64,000 nt of DNA. It comes from Apostichopus japonicus. Lineage: Eukaryota > Echinodermata > Holothuroidea > Aspidochirotida > Stichopodidae. Position numbers and translations under genes: made by a program. Location of the stretch: positions 248,001-312,000 of the forward strand of contig NC_092561.1 of the NCBI RefSeq assembly GCF_037975245.1, given 5' to 3'. Of this stretch, positions 23,001 through 35,500 are shown piece after piece; position 1 is the first letter of the stretch; every line of letters starts with the position of its first letter. The notes under the pieces are model-generated. The model was not told where the DNA came from and searched no databases. It worked only from the letters and a program-made list of their open reading frames with translations.

Positions 23001-23944
23001 GAGGAAAGTCATGTTAGTACTTGTTGCGGTTGGGGGGGGGGGGGGTGGGTGGAATGGTGGGAATCCTCGTGGGAGCTGCTAGGTGCCACGGCGCAAAAGC
23101 AAAGCGGAATATCGATATGCATTATAAATAGAAATATACGATATTGTAGGGTAACGTCGTAAAAGAAATTTTGATATAGCGTACCTGATTTTATATAGAT
23201 CTGTAACGATGTGGCGAATAATGGAGCAATAAATACCCGATATGTGAATAAATGTCTGTTATTGTAAAGTTATGTCTGTCCACATATATAGTAATAACAA
23301 ATCCTTAGGTACCCTATAAGACAACCTTGCTGGTTTCATTATACATTAATGAAAAATAGTTTATTGATTCAGTTTTCAATCAAAGTATGATATTTTGAAG
23401 ATTTAAGCACATTACTGTTACACAGGCGTATAGGGACTGGGCGGAAGAGGCAACAGCTCCGCCAGTTTGAATAGTAGGGAAGAGAATGGTTCTGCTTCTG
23501 CCTACCACCTCGTCTCTGCATCATGTAGCTGTATCCTTTTCATAAACAAAACTAGTGCCAGTCAAACAAATGTTCCTCAGTTTCATTGTCCTTGACGTAT
23601 GTAGGAGCATATGAAATAAAATTAACGGAGGCTGATAATGTTGAGCACAACATAACAAACAGCGAAATCTTACAACATCAATTGAATAACAAATTTTCTG
23701 AAACATTCCGTAAAGAAAATATATTGATCTATGATTTTTAATTTATTTTATAACACGCACCGTTTATTGTCTTTCCTTCCCAGGTGGGTATGCACATATT
23801 AATGTGAAAATATCGTTAATGTTGTTCTAACTACCTATCGAGTCTAGAAAACCGGGGAAGACCATGAATACATAAAGAGCAATTTTTCATCGGCAGAGAG
23901 TCATGCTGTCGCTTAGATAGAGCATGAATTAACTTCATATAATC
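17081..23944. other. Long spacer, no gene recognised
   Basis: AT-rich, mostly single-copy-looking sequence with short frames only. A small acidic ATG frame at 18775, ending at a GTGGGT donor-like site, is the only possible exon and is too weak to call. A G-run lies at 23033-23045. Confidence 0.45.
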
Positions 23945-24702
23945 TATCCATCCATCCATCCATCCATCCATCCATCCATCCATCCATCCATCCATCCATC
24001 CATCCATCCATCCATCCATCCATCCATCCATCCATCCATCCATCCATCCATCCATCCATCCATCCATCCATCCATCCATCCATCCATCCATCCATCCATC
24101 CATCCATCCATCCATCCATCCATCCATCCATCCATCCATCCATCCATCCATCCATCCATCCATCCATCCATCCATCCATCCATCCATCCATCCATCCATC
24201 CATCCATCCATCCATCCATCCATCCATCCATCCATCCATCCATCCATCCATCCATCCATCCATCCATCCATCCATCCATCCATCCATCCATCCATCCATC
24301 CATCCATCCATCCATCCATCCATCCATCCATCCATCCATCCATCCATCCATCCATCCATCCATCCATCCATCCATCCATCCATCCATCCATCCATCCATC
24401 CATCCATCCATCCATCCATCCATCCATCCATCCATCCATCCATCCATCCATCCATCCATCCATCCATCCATCCATCCATCCATCCATCCATCCATCCATC
24501 CATCCATCCATCCTTCCCTCCTTCCATCCATCCATCCATCCATCCATCCATCCATCCATCCATCCATCCATCCATCCATCCATCCATCCATCCATCCATC
24601 CATCCATCCATCCATCCATCCATCCATCCATCCATCCATCCATCCATCCCTCCTTCCATCCATCCATCCATCCATCCATCCATCCATCCATCCATCCATC
24701 CT
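23945..24702. repeat. (CATC)n tetranucleotide microsatellite, about 758 bp
   Basis: About 189 units of CATC/ATCC. The only interruptions seen are CTTCCCTCCTTCC-type changes near 24511-24525 and 24648-24657. All three minus-strand frames translate as a Met-Asp-Gly-Trp repeat that comes purely from the microsatellite. Confidence 0.98.
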
Positions 24703-26181
24703 CATGATCTCGCTGTTACAGTCTCGATTTATGAGTTCTGGGCTTGATGGAGATATAAGTGGCCATGCTCATTCCTTGGTGGATTCTTCTCAAAAGAAAG
24801 TCATCGTGTTTAATGTTTGTATACCTCCAGAAATTGGAATAAATCATTCAGAGTACGCCACCACTATGAAATTCATACGCATATTATGTTTGCTAGCTTT
24901 AGAAAATGAGGTCACACAGTGTACATTTCCCGGTATGAACTGTTCTTAAACAGGTCTTTACTATGTCAACGCTACTGCTATGACTGCATGTAAAGAAATA
25001 TACTCAATATCAATGCAATCGTAACGTGATTTCCTTGGTATCAACAAATAAGTGCAAATATGAGTTCATGGAGGAAGGTTAGTGTTGATAGTCATATTCT
25101 ACTAGCATAAAATAATTCAGTGAAGTTAATCCTTTGTCATCTGTTCAAGCTAGGGATTGATTCGATAAGACCAAATCGATCATGATGCTGGCTTCTCATG
25201 TCCTTGTCACTGATAAAACATTGTTTCATGGCTTCGATATAAATCAGTCAAAATATGACTTTAATGTCATACAGATTTAACCAAGAATGAAAATTTGTTT
25301 TATGTATTCATGCTACGAACATAACTGTAAGTTCCATATTTCCGAAAAGATAGCGCAAGTACTGAGAAACGAATTACTTTTATTACAATCACGACCTTTT
25401 TACGGCATTTTGTCTAATTGCCTTGTCATTTCCATCAGACAGAATTTGAGATATACAGACATCTATATTGGCACATTTAAATCTATTGTCCCCCTTTTTC
25501 GGAACGGCTTTAATCTTTTCATTCATAATAAAATGTTCGAATTTGTCTGTGATAAAAATCGTATTCGCCAGATGTGACCAAGGACTACAAATGATAATGA
25601 GTGTCACAGAGTCATCACTTACGTGTTCGACATCGAGAAATTAAGTCAGCAGTCGTTGGAAGGTGGTTGTAAAAAGACGGTGGTGAAGAAAGCGCCTCCA
25701 CGAGACAACGAAAGGGAAATATTAAAATTGTTTTTGTTCTGCGACTCAGCAAGAAAGAAATCGTTTGTCTTGAGCTGTCTACGTTATTGTTTTTACTCTA
25801 AAGTGTTTCTTCAATTAAGCAGATAACATCATTTCATTATTGACTAACTAGTGATGATTGCCAACGTATATACGGCTAGTTTGGATTGCAATTTACAAAT
25901 TTACTTCAGTTAAGAGTTTCCTTTTAATTGGAGAGTTTCAGGCAAGCAAGGTCGACCAGAGAGCTTGAGAGATTGAGTGAGTGAGAGAGGTGGAGAGAGA
26001 GATAGATAGAGGGAAAAACTTTCTTGCATATCATTAGACGCCCACGGAAATCGTTACGCTATATATGACAAATCTCTGGTTTGATAAGTCAGTTATTGTC
26101 TAACATCCCTGAGACGGCTTTTGAATAATAATAATTGGAACTGAATGGTAGACTACAGACAGGAAGCTGAAGGATTTAAGA
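24703..26181. other. 5' flank of gene A, no further gene recognised
   Basis: AT-rich sequence holding a short GA-rich tract at 25975-26010. It should contain promoter and 5' UTR of the cystine-knot gene starting at 26182, but no clear TATA box or start site stood out. Confidence 0.4.
25975..26010 (+). repeat. Short (GA)n with GGTGGA interruption
   Basis: GAGTGAGTGAGAGAGGTGGA then GAGAGAGATAGATAGA. Same composition as 3860-3984, about 170 bases before the start codon of gene A. Confidence 0.7.
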
Positions 26182-26263
26182 ATGAAGCATTTCTTAGGTC
26201 ACGTGACACTTTCATCTTATTCGCTCTTGTGCCTATGTTTTCTTCTAAGTGTCTTTACAATTG
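26182..26263 (+). CDS. Gene A exon 1: signal peptide
   Basis: ATG at 26182 followed by MKHFLGHVTLSSYSLLCLCF and a further hydrophobic run. Ends in phase 1 at ATTG/GTAAGT, a near-perfect donor. No in-frame ATG upstream looked better. Confidence 0.78.
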
Positions 26264-28694
26264 GTAAGTTCTCTGTATGTATACATATTTCTTTCTATCA
26301 TGGTATAATTAATATATACGTATCTATGGCGTTATGGTTTGCTATAAAAGTTATATTGAATTTGTGTGTAATTTAAGCTGTTTCATCCATGTTTCTCCTA
26401 ACTTCAAGGCAGGTCAACTGAGCAATTCTGCCATAAAGGAACGTATATTGGAGTTATTGTTGCTAATTTTTAGGCTCACAGCTGTTACTTAATAATATAA
26501 AATAAATTTAAATGACTATAACAGCGATGAAAGCTATCATTCTGACAATTCTTGAGCCTGAAATAGTAGGCCTACCTATCAAAGTAAACCGGGTGGTTTG
26601 TGAGCACCTGCTTCTTACTTCTAAGTCGTTGTAATTGTATGTACTTCTTCATAGCATGTTCAACTAACAGGTACAAAATAAATAACAAACAAGTTGCCGA
26701 ATCGACAAAAAAATAAAAAGTAATACAGCTTTCAATTTGGCAAACGTTTGAACTTTTAAAGTCCAATTAAGATATAATTAATGAAACTCAGGTAAAAGAT
26801 TAGTAGACTATACTCAGAGATGTTTCTACAATCGTTCATCTTTTCTGTTCTGTGTGATAAACATGTAATATTCCAAAGAAATATCTCTCAAGGAAATGTG
26901 TTTGCATGTTCATGAAGTTTATATGGGATTTCGCAGTCAATATGACGACAAAGCATGCTATTGAGTATTGTTATTAACTGAAAGTATTTCTCATAATTTT
27001 GGTATATAAAAGTGTATGTTGCGTTGCATGACTGACGTAGAGAGGGTATAATTCCATTTGAGCTGCACTGTAGGGCAGTGTCTTCAGGCAGGAAAGCCGA
27101 TATTCAAATGAAGTTGGAAAATATGTAATATGGAGCTATAAAAAACAGACAGTTACTTTCAATAGATGGAAATATGAAAAATAAAACCCACCGCCTCATA
27201 TGTTTTGACAAACGAAGGTTTGATAAGGTTGATTTGAACGATAATAAAATAGATAGTCGTTACATATCTCTGAGTAAACAAATCTTTGATCTTAAACACA
27301 CACAAAAAACTTTACGCCTCGTTACGTATATGTTACTTCACATTTTTAATTAGTTTACTTCATACAGCGGAATATGTTTCTGTTAATCGTTCTAAAATAA
27401 AACATTAAACAAATAGCAGACAAAATCGTAAGCTGTGAAATCACTACACAGCCTACTATGCGTTTATGAGATAACAGGCGATCCATATGGCTATATTAAA
27501 GACATTCGATATGCGACTAAGGTAAACGAGTGCATCCTTATGCAAGGTGGGTCGGGCTTGCATGATCTTACTACAATTGCATTCAACCACTTCTCACCAA
27601 ACTTTCAAAATGGCACAAAATACGATTTTTTGACGTTGATTTAAGATATTCTTGAGTGTCATGGAAAGCACAGAAAGTCATGCATGCTCACTGCACTACG
27701 AACAATGACTATGATGATCTCTAACAACGTTTTCCCCAAAGGTTTTTTTTTTTTCAACTGGAATCACCGGTCAACTTCTTTCCTTATGGTGTTCATTGAA
27801 GGTATCAATGGCCTCAATCGTCCAACTTTCTTCATTACATATACTGACTCTTCTTCATCATCTGTTTGCAACATATTTAAACAGATCGCCTGTTTTAGCA
27901 TTTTTACAAAGGGAAGTTGGGAAAACTCCATTGATATGGATGGAGTATGCTACCTCTAGCAACCATTTTCTGTAAATATCAAATACACAACCCCAAATTG
28001 TCTCGCGTTCCTAGTGGGTATTTTTGGGTCGCAAATGAAATACTGACGAGACTTTTCGTATAGCCTGCGAAATATGCAAACACGAACGAAATATTTGGAC
28101 GTTATGTTTATAGGCCATATATGAAACAGATATTTCTTTGTAAAGCAATAACGAAAAACCTAATTTAAACGAACAAGGACAGTTTGAGTACAATGAGATT
28201 TGACCCATAAAATTCAGAAGTACAAGTCCTATGCTTTCTGAACTGGGCAATGTAATACTTTTCGTTTTGTTCTTATGGGTTGAGAATACATAAAATGAAC
28301 CATTTTCTGTATTTAAATGTACATTTATGTTCAAGAACTATACATCCTAAGGTTTTAACTAAGGTTTTCTCACTACCATAGACGGTATTCTACCCGACCC
28401 CGCAGCCAGCCTTATATCTGTTCCATTGCTCTGACAACAAATCCAGCTGTTATTGTTAACTTTCTTTATTTTGACCCCAAAATGACAAAAAGTTGATTTT
28501 GAGCTATCAATTACTAGAACTATGTACAATAACAACCCTATGTCTGCAGGTGTTTAGTTTTTCCATGGATTTACAATCATAACACGCTTAGAAAAAAAGC
28601 AGCTGGTGTTACCCCTGAAAAATGTCACATGTTATTGCGTAATTTACTCTTGCAAATATGAACACATTAGGGCATTACAAGCCTCAGCAATGAA

Positions 28695-28728
<34 letters not shown>

Positions 28729-29460
28729 TTATATATAATTTAAATCGAAGTGAGTTGGAAAATCCATAGCAGTGAAAAAACTTCCAGCCTCCACCGGGAT
28801 TCGAACCCGGGCATCCCACTTTATATGCGGACACCCTAACCACTAGGCTATGGATTCTGATTGTATGTCCAGAGGTTCGAAACCGGCAAGGAAGGTCGTA
28901 ATTCCACTGTAGGCATTTGTCACCTGTATCGAACAATACTAGTTCTGTTTTGGTGACATATTTGCCTTACTCTAGAGATCAAACATGATGCTAACCAACT
29001 CGAAATCATTTGTGATTCCTAAAGCCGGATCTCAAAAGAGATACTATGAACAGACTTTGTAAATGAAATAGAGGTAAAAGACAAAGGCAAATGAATATAC
29101 ATATATATTCGAAATCGTAGAAAGTTGGAAAATCCAGAATAGTGAAAAACTTCCAGCCTCCACTCCACCGGGATTCGAACCCGGGACTTCCGCTTTATAT
29201 GCGGACAGCCTAACCACTAGGCAATGGACGCTGATTGTATGTCCAGAGGTTCGAAACCGGTAAGGAAGGTCGTAATTCCACTGTATATATATATATATAT
29301 ATATATTATTGATATATATATATATATATTATTGATATTTATATATATATATATATTATTGATATATATATATATATATATATAAGGCCCGTGGTTCGAA
29401 TCCCGGTGGAGGCTGAAAGTTTTTCACTGTTCTTGATTTTCCAACTCATTACTAATTTTC

Positions 29461-29505
<45 letters not shown>

Positions 29506-32500
29506 TATTATTTCTATATTGGTTATATAAGATAAAAGGGTTGGTAGTTTAGTGAACGACAATCATTGTTAAATCATATATACATAATAGCATTTGATCT
29601 ATTTAAGTAACAAAAATATGTTTGGTGAATACTAATACAACTTCGTGATACCTAAAGGGTTGTTGTAAGTCAGTATACCCATAAGGGATTATTTGTTTTT
29701 ATAGTATTTGTTTTGTCATATGGAAGGTCAAATGTAGGTGACAGCGTGCAAAACGTGACAACGTACCAACCTTACATTCTTTGAGTGTCATATTGCCGTT
29801 TATTAAAATATGTTAAGATTTTAATTCGATGACTGTATGATACAGTGATCCATTTAAGACCAGTATTACCATATATACGTATTACACCTTCGACCTGATG
29901 TCAGTGTTAGTCATTTATTCTCATTTTTCTTGTTATATCAACAGGGCGGTGCATGTTACAACGTTCAAATAGCAACGAAGGTATGTCGGCAAGTTTCCCA
30001 AATGCTGAATTTGTTTTCCTTTTGCAATTAGTCGTTCAATGTGCATTATAATTTTGGTACGAATTAAGTCAAGCAGTCAGTGCATATGCCTATAGGAAAA
30101 TGATTAACTTTGGTTAAATGACTTACAATTATGCACTTTCCTGTTTAATGTTATTATATATAGCTCACCCATTGATAGGATGCTGCTTGTATAAGCAATA
30201 TGTGTGACATTATCTTTATTTTATTATGTTAATTATTTTAATTATCAAAACTTCCATCACCCCACGTCACTATAATTTCATAATTGCAATTATGAATTGG
30301 ACCTTTCGAAGGTTCTTTGACCTTTTAAAGGGGTGGAACACTAATATCCTGCATTCACATATAGTTGGGTCGCATTGATATCGGCAATCGCTTACTTTTT
30401 TTCATGAAATTCTAAAGATCACCAAAAGCAGCTTTCATTTGGTAATTTACCTATTATGTCGACGATAAACAACTTATGAATTCTCACCCTGGAAAAGTGA
30501 AAGTTCACGTACGTATTCATTTTTTTGGTTGTTTCATTTGTAGTGTTGTTTAATTCTGGTTTTGGAGATACCTCGCAATGATGCAGTTTCTCATTCTAAA
30601 TATAGGGGCGCTCATTAGATTAGTCTTAAGTTTGCTTCAGTGTTATAAGGCAAAGATAGACGAAAATAAAACAGGAGTCACTCTAAATGGAACGTATAAT
30701 GTGTCTGAAATTTGTAGGCAGTGACCTCTTTATGTGCAGATGTGGATAGCACAAGTCTTTTATTAATTTAATCTACTTTCTCACTTTTGCGTCATCTTCA
30801 CCTTACTACGGTGTTGTCATCGTGTACCGGTACGACGTGTGTAAACATATTGAAGTATGTGTTACTTCATACCGCACGTGTTAATTTATACTGTCTTAGA
30901 CTATACACTGAATCATGGGTTACTGAATATATGCTGCTATTTACGCTTTTACAGAGATAAACATAAACTGCGGATACTGCTTGACTCTTCTCCTTGGGTT
31001 CCTATATTCGAACCCAACCATCAAAGTGGCCTAGAAGTTTTCATGCTATTTGCATACTATGAGCAAGATAGAAGAGGGGTGGGAGGTGAGGGGAAGGGGT
31101 AGAGTTAAGTAATGGGTCACATTTCCCAAGCTGATTGCCATTAGGAAGATCATTGTAGCTCTGAGAGGGAACCACTGAATGTTCGGTTTTATATACTTAA
31201 TGTATTTTATGTACTTAAAGCAACATTCTGCACATGCAAATAAATGTGCACTATGAACACAATAGTGCTAAATCATGTAAAGCATACATGACAATTCTTC
31301 AATGAGTGGACTTAATGACGACATAGACGTATACATCTCGGCCACATATTCTTCCGCACTAACATTCACCCGATACACACAGAGAACACAGTTTCTACTG
31401 TCAATCTTAAAGTTTTATACCAATGTTAAAAATGGATCGTGCTATAAATCAGTAGCATGTACTATTAGGATTAGAGTAAGAATTGAGGATATGTGTAATT
31501 CCAACAAATTCCAACAACTGGGTTTGCTACGGATTTATCAGATTTGTCATCACAATCAAGTTTTTAAAATTTACAGTGGTTACTGTAATCTCTTTGTGAA
31601 TCGGCTGTAACATTAGACAGTTAGATTTAGCTCAGATAAAGTTAATATGTTTCTGCAGAGTCATAAAGATTTAAACTAATCATACAAAAATATGTAATTT
31701 GAGGAATGATCGATATGTTTTTGACATATTGTACAACAAAAACAAAGGAAACAGCTTCAAAGATCACCTTTATCCAAATAAATCCATCATTATTTCAATT
31801 GTGAAATACTGTGGGTCATAGTTATATATAATGTTCTTATGTAACTGCTGCTCTACAAAGTGTCTTCAATTTCCTTTTGCCTGGAAAAGTAATGCAGTTG
31901 ATAATATTGCTTAGCGGTCCATGCATTCCGAAATCGAAGTTTTAACTGAACTCGATTTTTTGTCTTGTCTCAAAAATATTGCTTCGCTTTGGTACAAGTG
32001 TTTTTTTGATCGCAAAGAAACCGAAACCATTGTATGAATTGATGACGTCACATTCGCACATACAGACTTGTTGATAAACGATCACTTAACTTCTTTATGC
32101 GGTCCAATAAATGCTGTTAGAATGCACTTGTTAAGTAGCTTATCTGCCCTCGGAAAATCTCTTTAAAATTCTGCGGGTGAGCAGCTATCAAATTAGGGCT
32201 AGCTAAAGGTTAGGTCCTTCTCTCATGTGGAATTTAAGTGTTCCACGACTGTAAAGTTAATTTAAGTCGATAAGTGTTATTTAAATTAAGTAAATGGTGT
32301 TTTTCAAATATGTATCCAGGGATTTGCACCTCGCATCTAACACTAGCCTCTAATGTGACCCAAAATACCCCAAACGAAATGCGTAGGTGACTCCAATTAC
32401 CGTAAGCCTCAGATCTGGCGACAGCTGATATATGTCAAAAGAGAATATGTCCATGGCTATCGATCAAGTACTAGGCGCAAGTCATATCGTGTCACCTGTG

Positions 32501-35500
32501 TAGTTGCAGGGTTAGTTTTGAAAATGCTTTTATCGAAGAAATTTTAAGATAAATGATAAAATCTAAGTTTGCTTCCCTTGGTGACCTATGTTAACGGGTA
32601 ACCTATATTTGGTATTTATCATTTTCAGACTTTCAATGTTTGGCTTAATAGATGGACGATTCTAATTTTGTCCCCCACATATTCACTGTTTGTCACATGG
32701 TTTAATGCTATTAGATGAATGTTAGGACATTAACGGACTAAGGAGTTTCTACGGAGATGAAGTGGTAACTGAAACTTTTATCTTATCACGTATGTGGAGT
32801 GCTAAATGAAATGGGGGTGATTGTACATGTTACTATCGCGATGAAGTATGTGGAAATAGTGTCTGTGTCTGCACCTGTTTTGTATTTTGAGTGAGGACTT
32901 GAACAAGACTTTATATAATTCATTTTGAAGTATCACCATGTCCTCAGAAGAATGAAGTTGTTAAATGGTATTGTTAAGGTTAGGGTACGTTGATTTTGAA
33001 GAATGAAAACAAAAAAGAACAACGGGGTCCTCAGTCTGAATATAAAACACACATGTGTGTCTGTTTGTGTTTATAAATATAACTATACAATATTTCGCTA
33101 ACAATATTACAACGTTGTCTAAAGAAACAAAATAGAATGATACATCGAAGCTTTGGGAATTTTAATATTATTGAAAGCAGTCATCTGAGCTTGGTCAACA
33201 ATAAACTCACGTATTGTGTTTTGTGTCATATTATTCTTGATACCAAAAACTTGTGAATGAAATAAAACACTAATTTATTCCTATTGAATGTTTTTTTGAG
33301 GTTTTCCATTTTGAATGTACCCCCCAAATATTGTTTTCCTGAAACAAGTGTTTTAACATTATGTAAATAACATTATACGCATATGTTAATTAAACAACGC
33401 ACCGGAAAAGGTCTCCTTTTGTATACTTCTCAACGTAAAGTAAAGCTGTATGCTTTTCAGAATTGCATAGAGCAAACGTGTGAAGAAACATTAAGTGGTG
33501 GTGATAAGGGCACTCGTTCATCTTTAAATTAATAATTCAGATATTTGGTTATCAATTAGAGACAAGAAAAAAATCCTTCTTCAGAGGAGTATTTGATTAC
33601 TTTACCTAAATTATAAAGTCTCGCGATAGTTACAGGGTACCCGATAAATTCATCATTTTCACGACAATCTTCGGTATTAAAATGGTTAACAGATGCTTAA
33701 CATATTTTTCTTTATAATATTGGAACCATTTTATTTTGGTTCACTTACTCACAATATCTGAAAATGAACTCTGCCATGACAAAAAGGTTCTTAATCCGCT
33801 TTCGGTAGATAATAATATCACAATGCCGAGTATCACTCAAATAAGAATCTAATTCATCACACTAAGACATCCTGATTTCTCCACCAAATGAAGACTAATG
33901 AGAGAGAGAGAAAAGGGGGGGGGGCAGCTAATAAATCCATTGAGTTTCAACCAGACTCTTTTAATATAAGCAAAGAAACAGATTTCAGCAGCGTATTGGA
34001 AATTTTTAGATATTTTCGACATTTACTTCACCATTGGCAATGAAATTTGATTAGTTAAGAAACTGGACTGCATCGTCATGGGCTACTACAATCGAAGTTA
34101 TGATACAGTTATCAATGGTAACTCAAACAGCTGCTTTAATTCACCTAACGTGCTGACAAATTTGGCTATCAATCTATATGTGTTATAGGTTTAAAGGACA
34201 ATGTTGAAGTTATGCAGAATGTGCAATGTAACAGTACAAAAACACATTAACATAATGATGACAAATTTCTTCTCCATCCCAAATATTTTTTTTTTTTAAT
34301 TTTCGTTTTGCTTTTCAGATTACGGTTTTGACGTGTCTGGTGAATCCCCTCCGTCTGATAAACCTCAAAAAACCAAGATATTTCGGGATAATGGGATGTT
34401 ATACCTCATTTTACACGGTATGAAATTCTAATTTTCTCGTTCCAAAGGGATAGTGTGACACGTATTTCAAAAGCAGAGAACAGCAACTTTAGATAATGTA
34501 CGGACATTACATTCCATAAATGAATTTGTTGTCCTTTAATTTCAGGAAGTTAATAACTAATGATGATTAACTGAGTAGAGGTGGTAACTCCTTAGTGAGA
34601 TGTGACAAATATAGCGCAAGTATGCTTAGGTAATGAAACAATAATTGCTAATCATGTTGTTGCAAAGGCTTTCTCCAAATACTTTTCCTCTATTGGTAGT
34701 ACATTCAGCTAAAAATCTTTCTTCTTCCATTAATCCTTTATATTACTTGGTAAAATTCCGTTCCTTGAACTATTTACTTTTTCTGCAGATAAAATCTATG
34801 AGCAAGTCAATGAACTTAGGCCTAATAAAGCTCCTGATTTGGATGGAATACCTTCTAGGGTTTTCTAGTCCGCTTGTAATGTACTCGTTCCTGCCATTGT
34901 TCATATCTGTAACAATGAATTTCATATTGGAAATTATCCTGATGCACTCAAGGTTACCAAAATCATGGCTTTACTGAAGAAGGGTGACTCTACTCTCCCC
35001 GAAACCTATGGGCCTATATTTTGTTTTAACAAACTTCTGTAGGTTGTTACTGACAAGAGGCTCTTGCAATTTCTTACAAATTATAACATTTTTTTATGAT
35101 TTCCAATTTGGCTTTAGGGAATGTCACTCAACGACCCATGTTTTGTAAGAAACTGTAAATACTATTCGTTCTCTGCTGGATGTGGGGGAAAGGGTTAGGT
35201 TTATTCCATGACGTAAAGAAAGCCTTTGGCACAGTCTATCACTCTGTATTTTGCTTTTAAAGAAGTTATATCACTATGGTGTTCGTGTACGGCATATGAT
35301 ATAATGGCTAGCTATGTACACAACAGAAAGCAATGTATGTATGTTAATGGTACTTACTCTCATTACTTCATTGTTAATACCGGTGTCTCCAAACGATTCG
35401 TCGTGGGACCCCTGCTCTTCCTCACCTAAGACAAAGCGATGCCCAACGTTTCTATACTTGTCTTTTTCCGGATGATACTAATGTTTTCCTGTTTGATAAT

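Noticed and set aside
23831-24705. Three long minus-strand frames of 250-290 codons
   Set aside because: They are pure translations of the (CATC)n microsatellite.
28788-28856. A functional tRNA gene on the minus strand
   Set aside because: A and B boxes are good, but the anticodon loop is not normal, acceptor pairing is poor, and the flanks are shared with other copies, so it is a tRNA-derived repeat.
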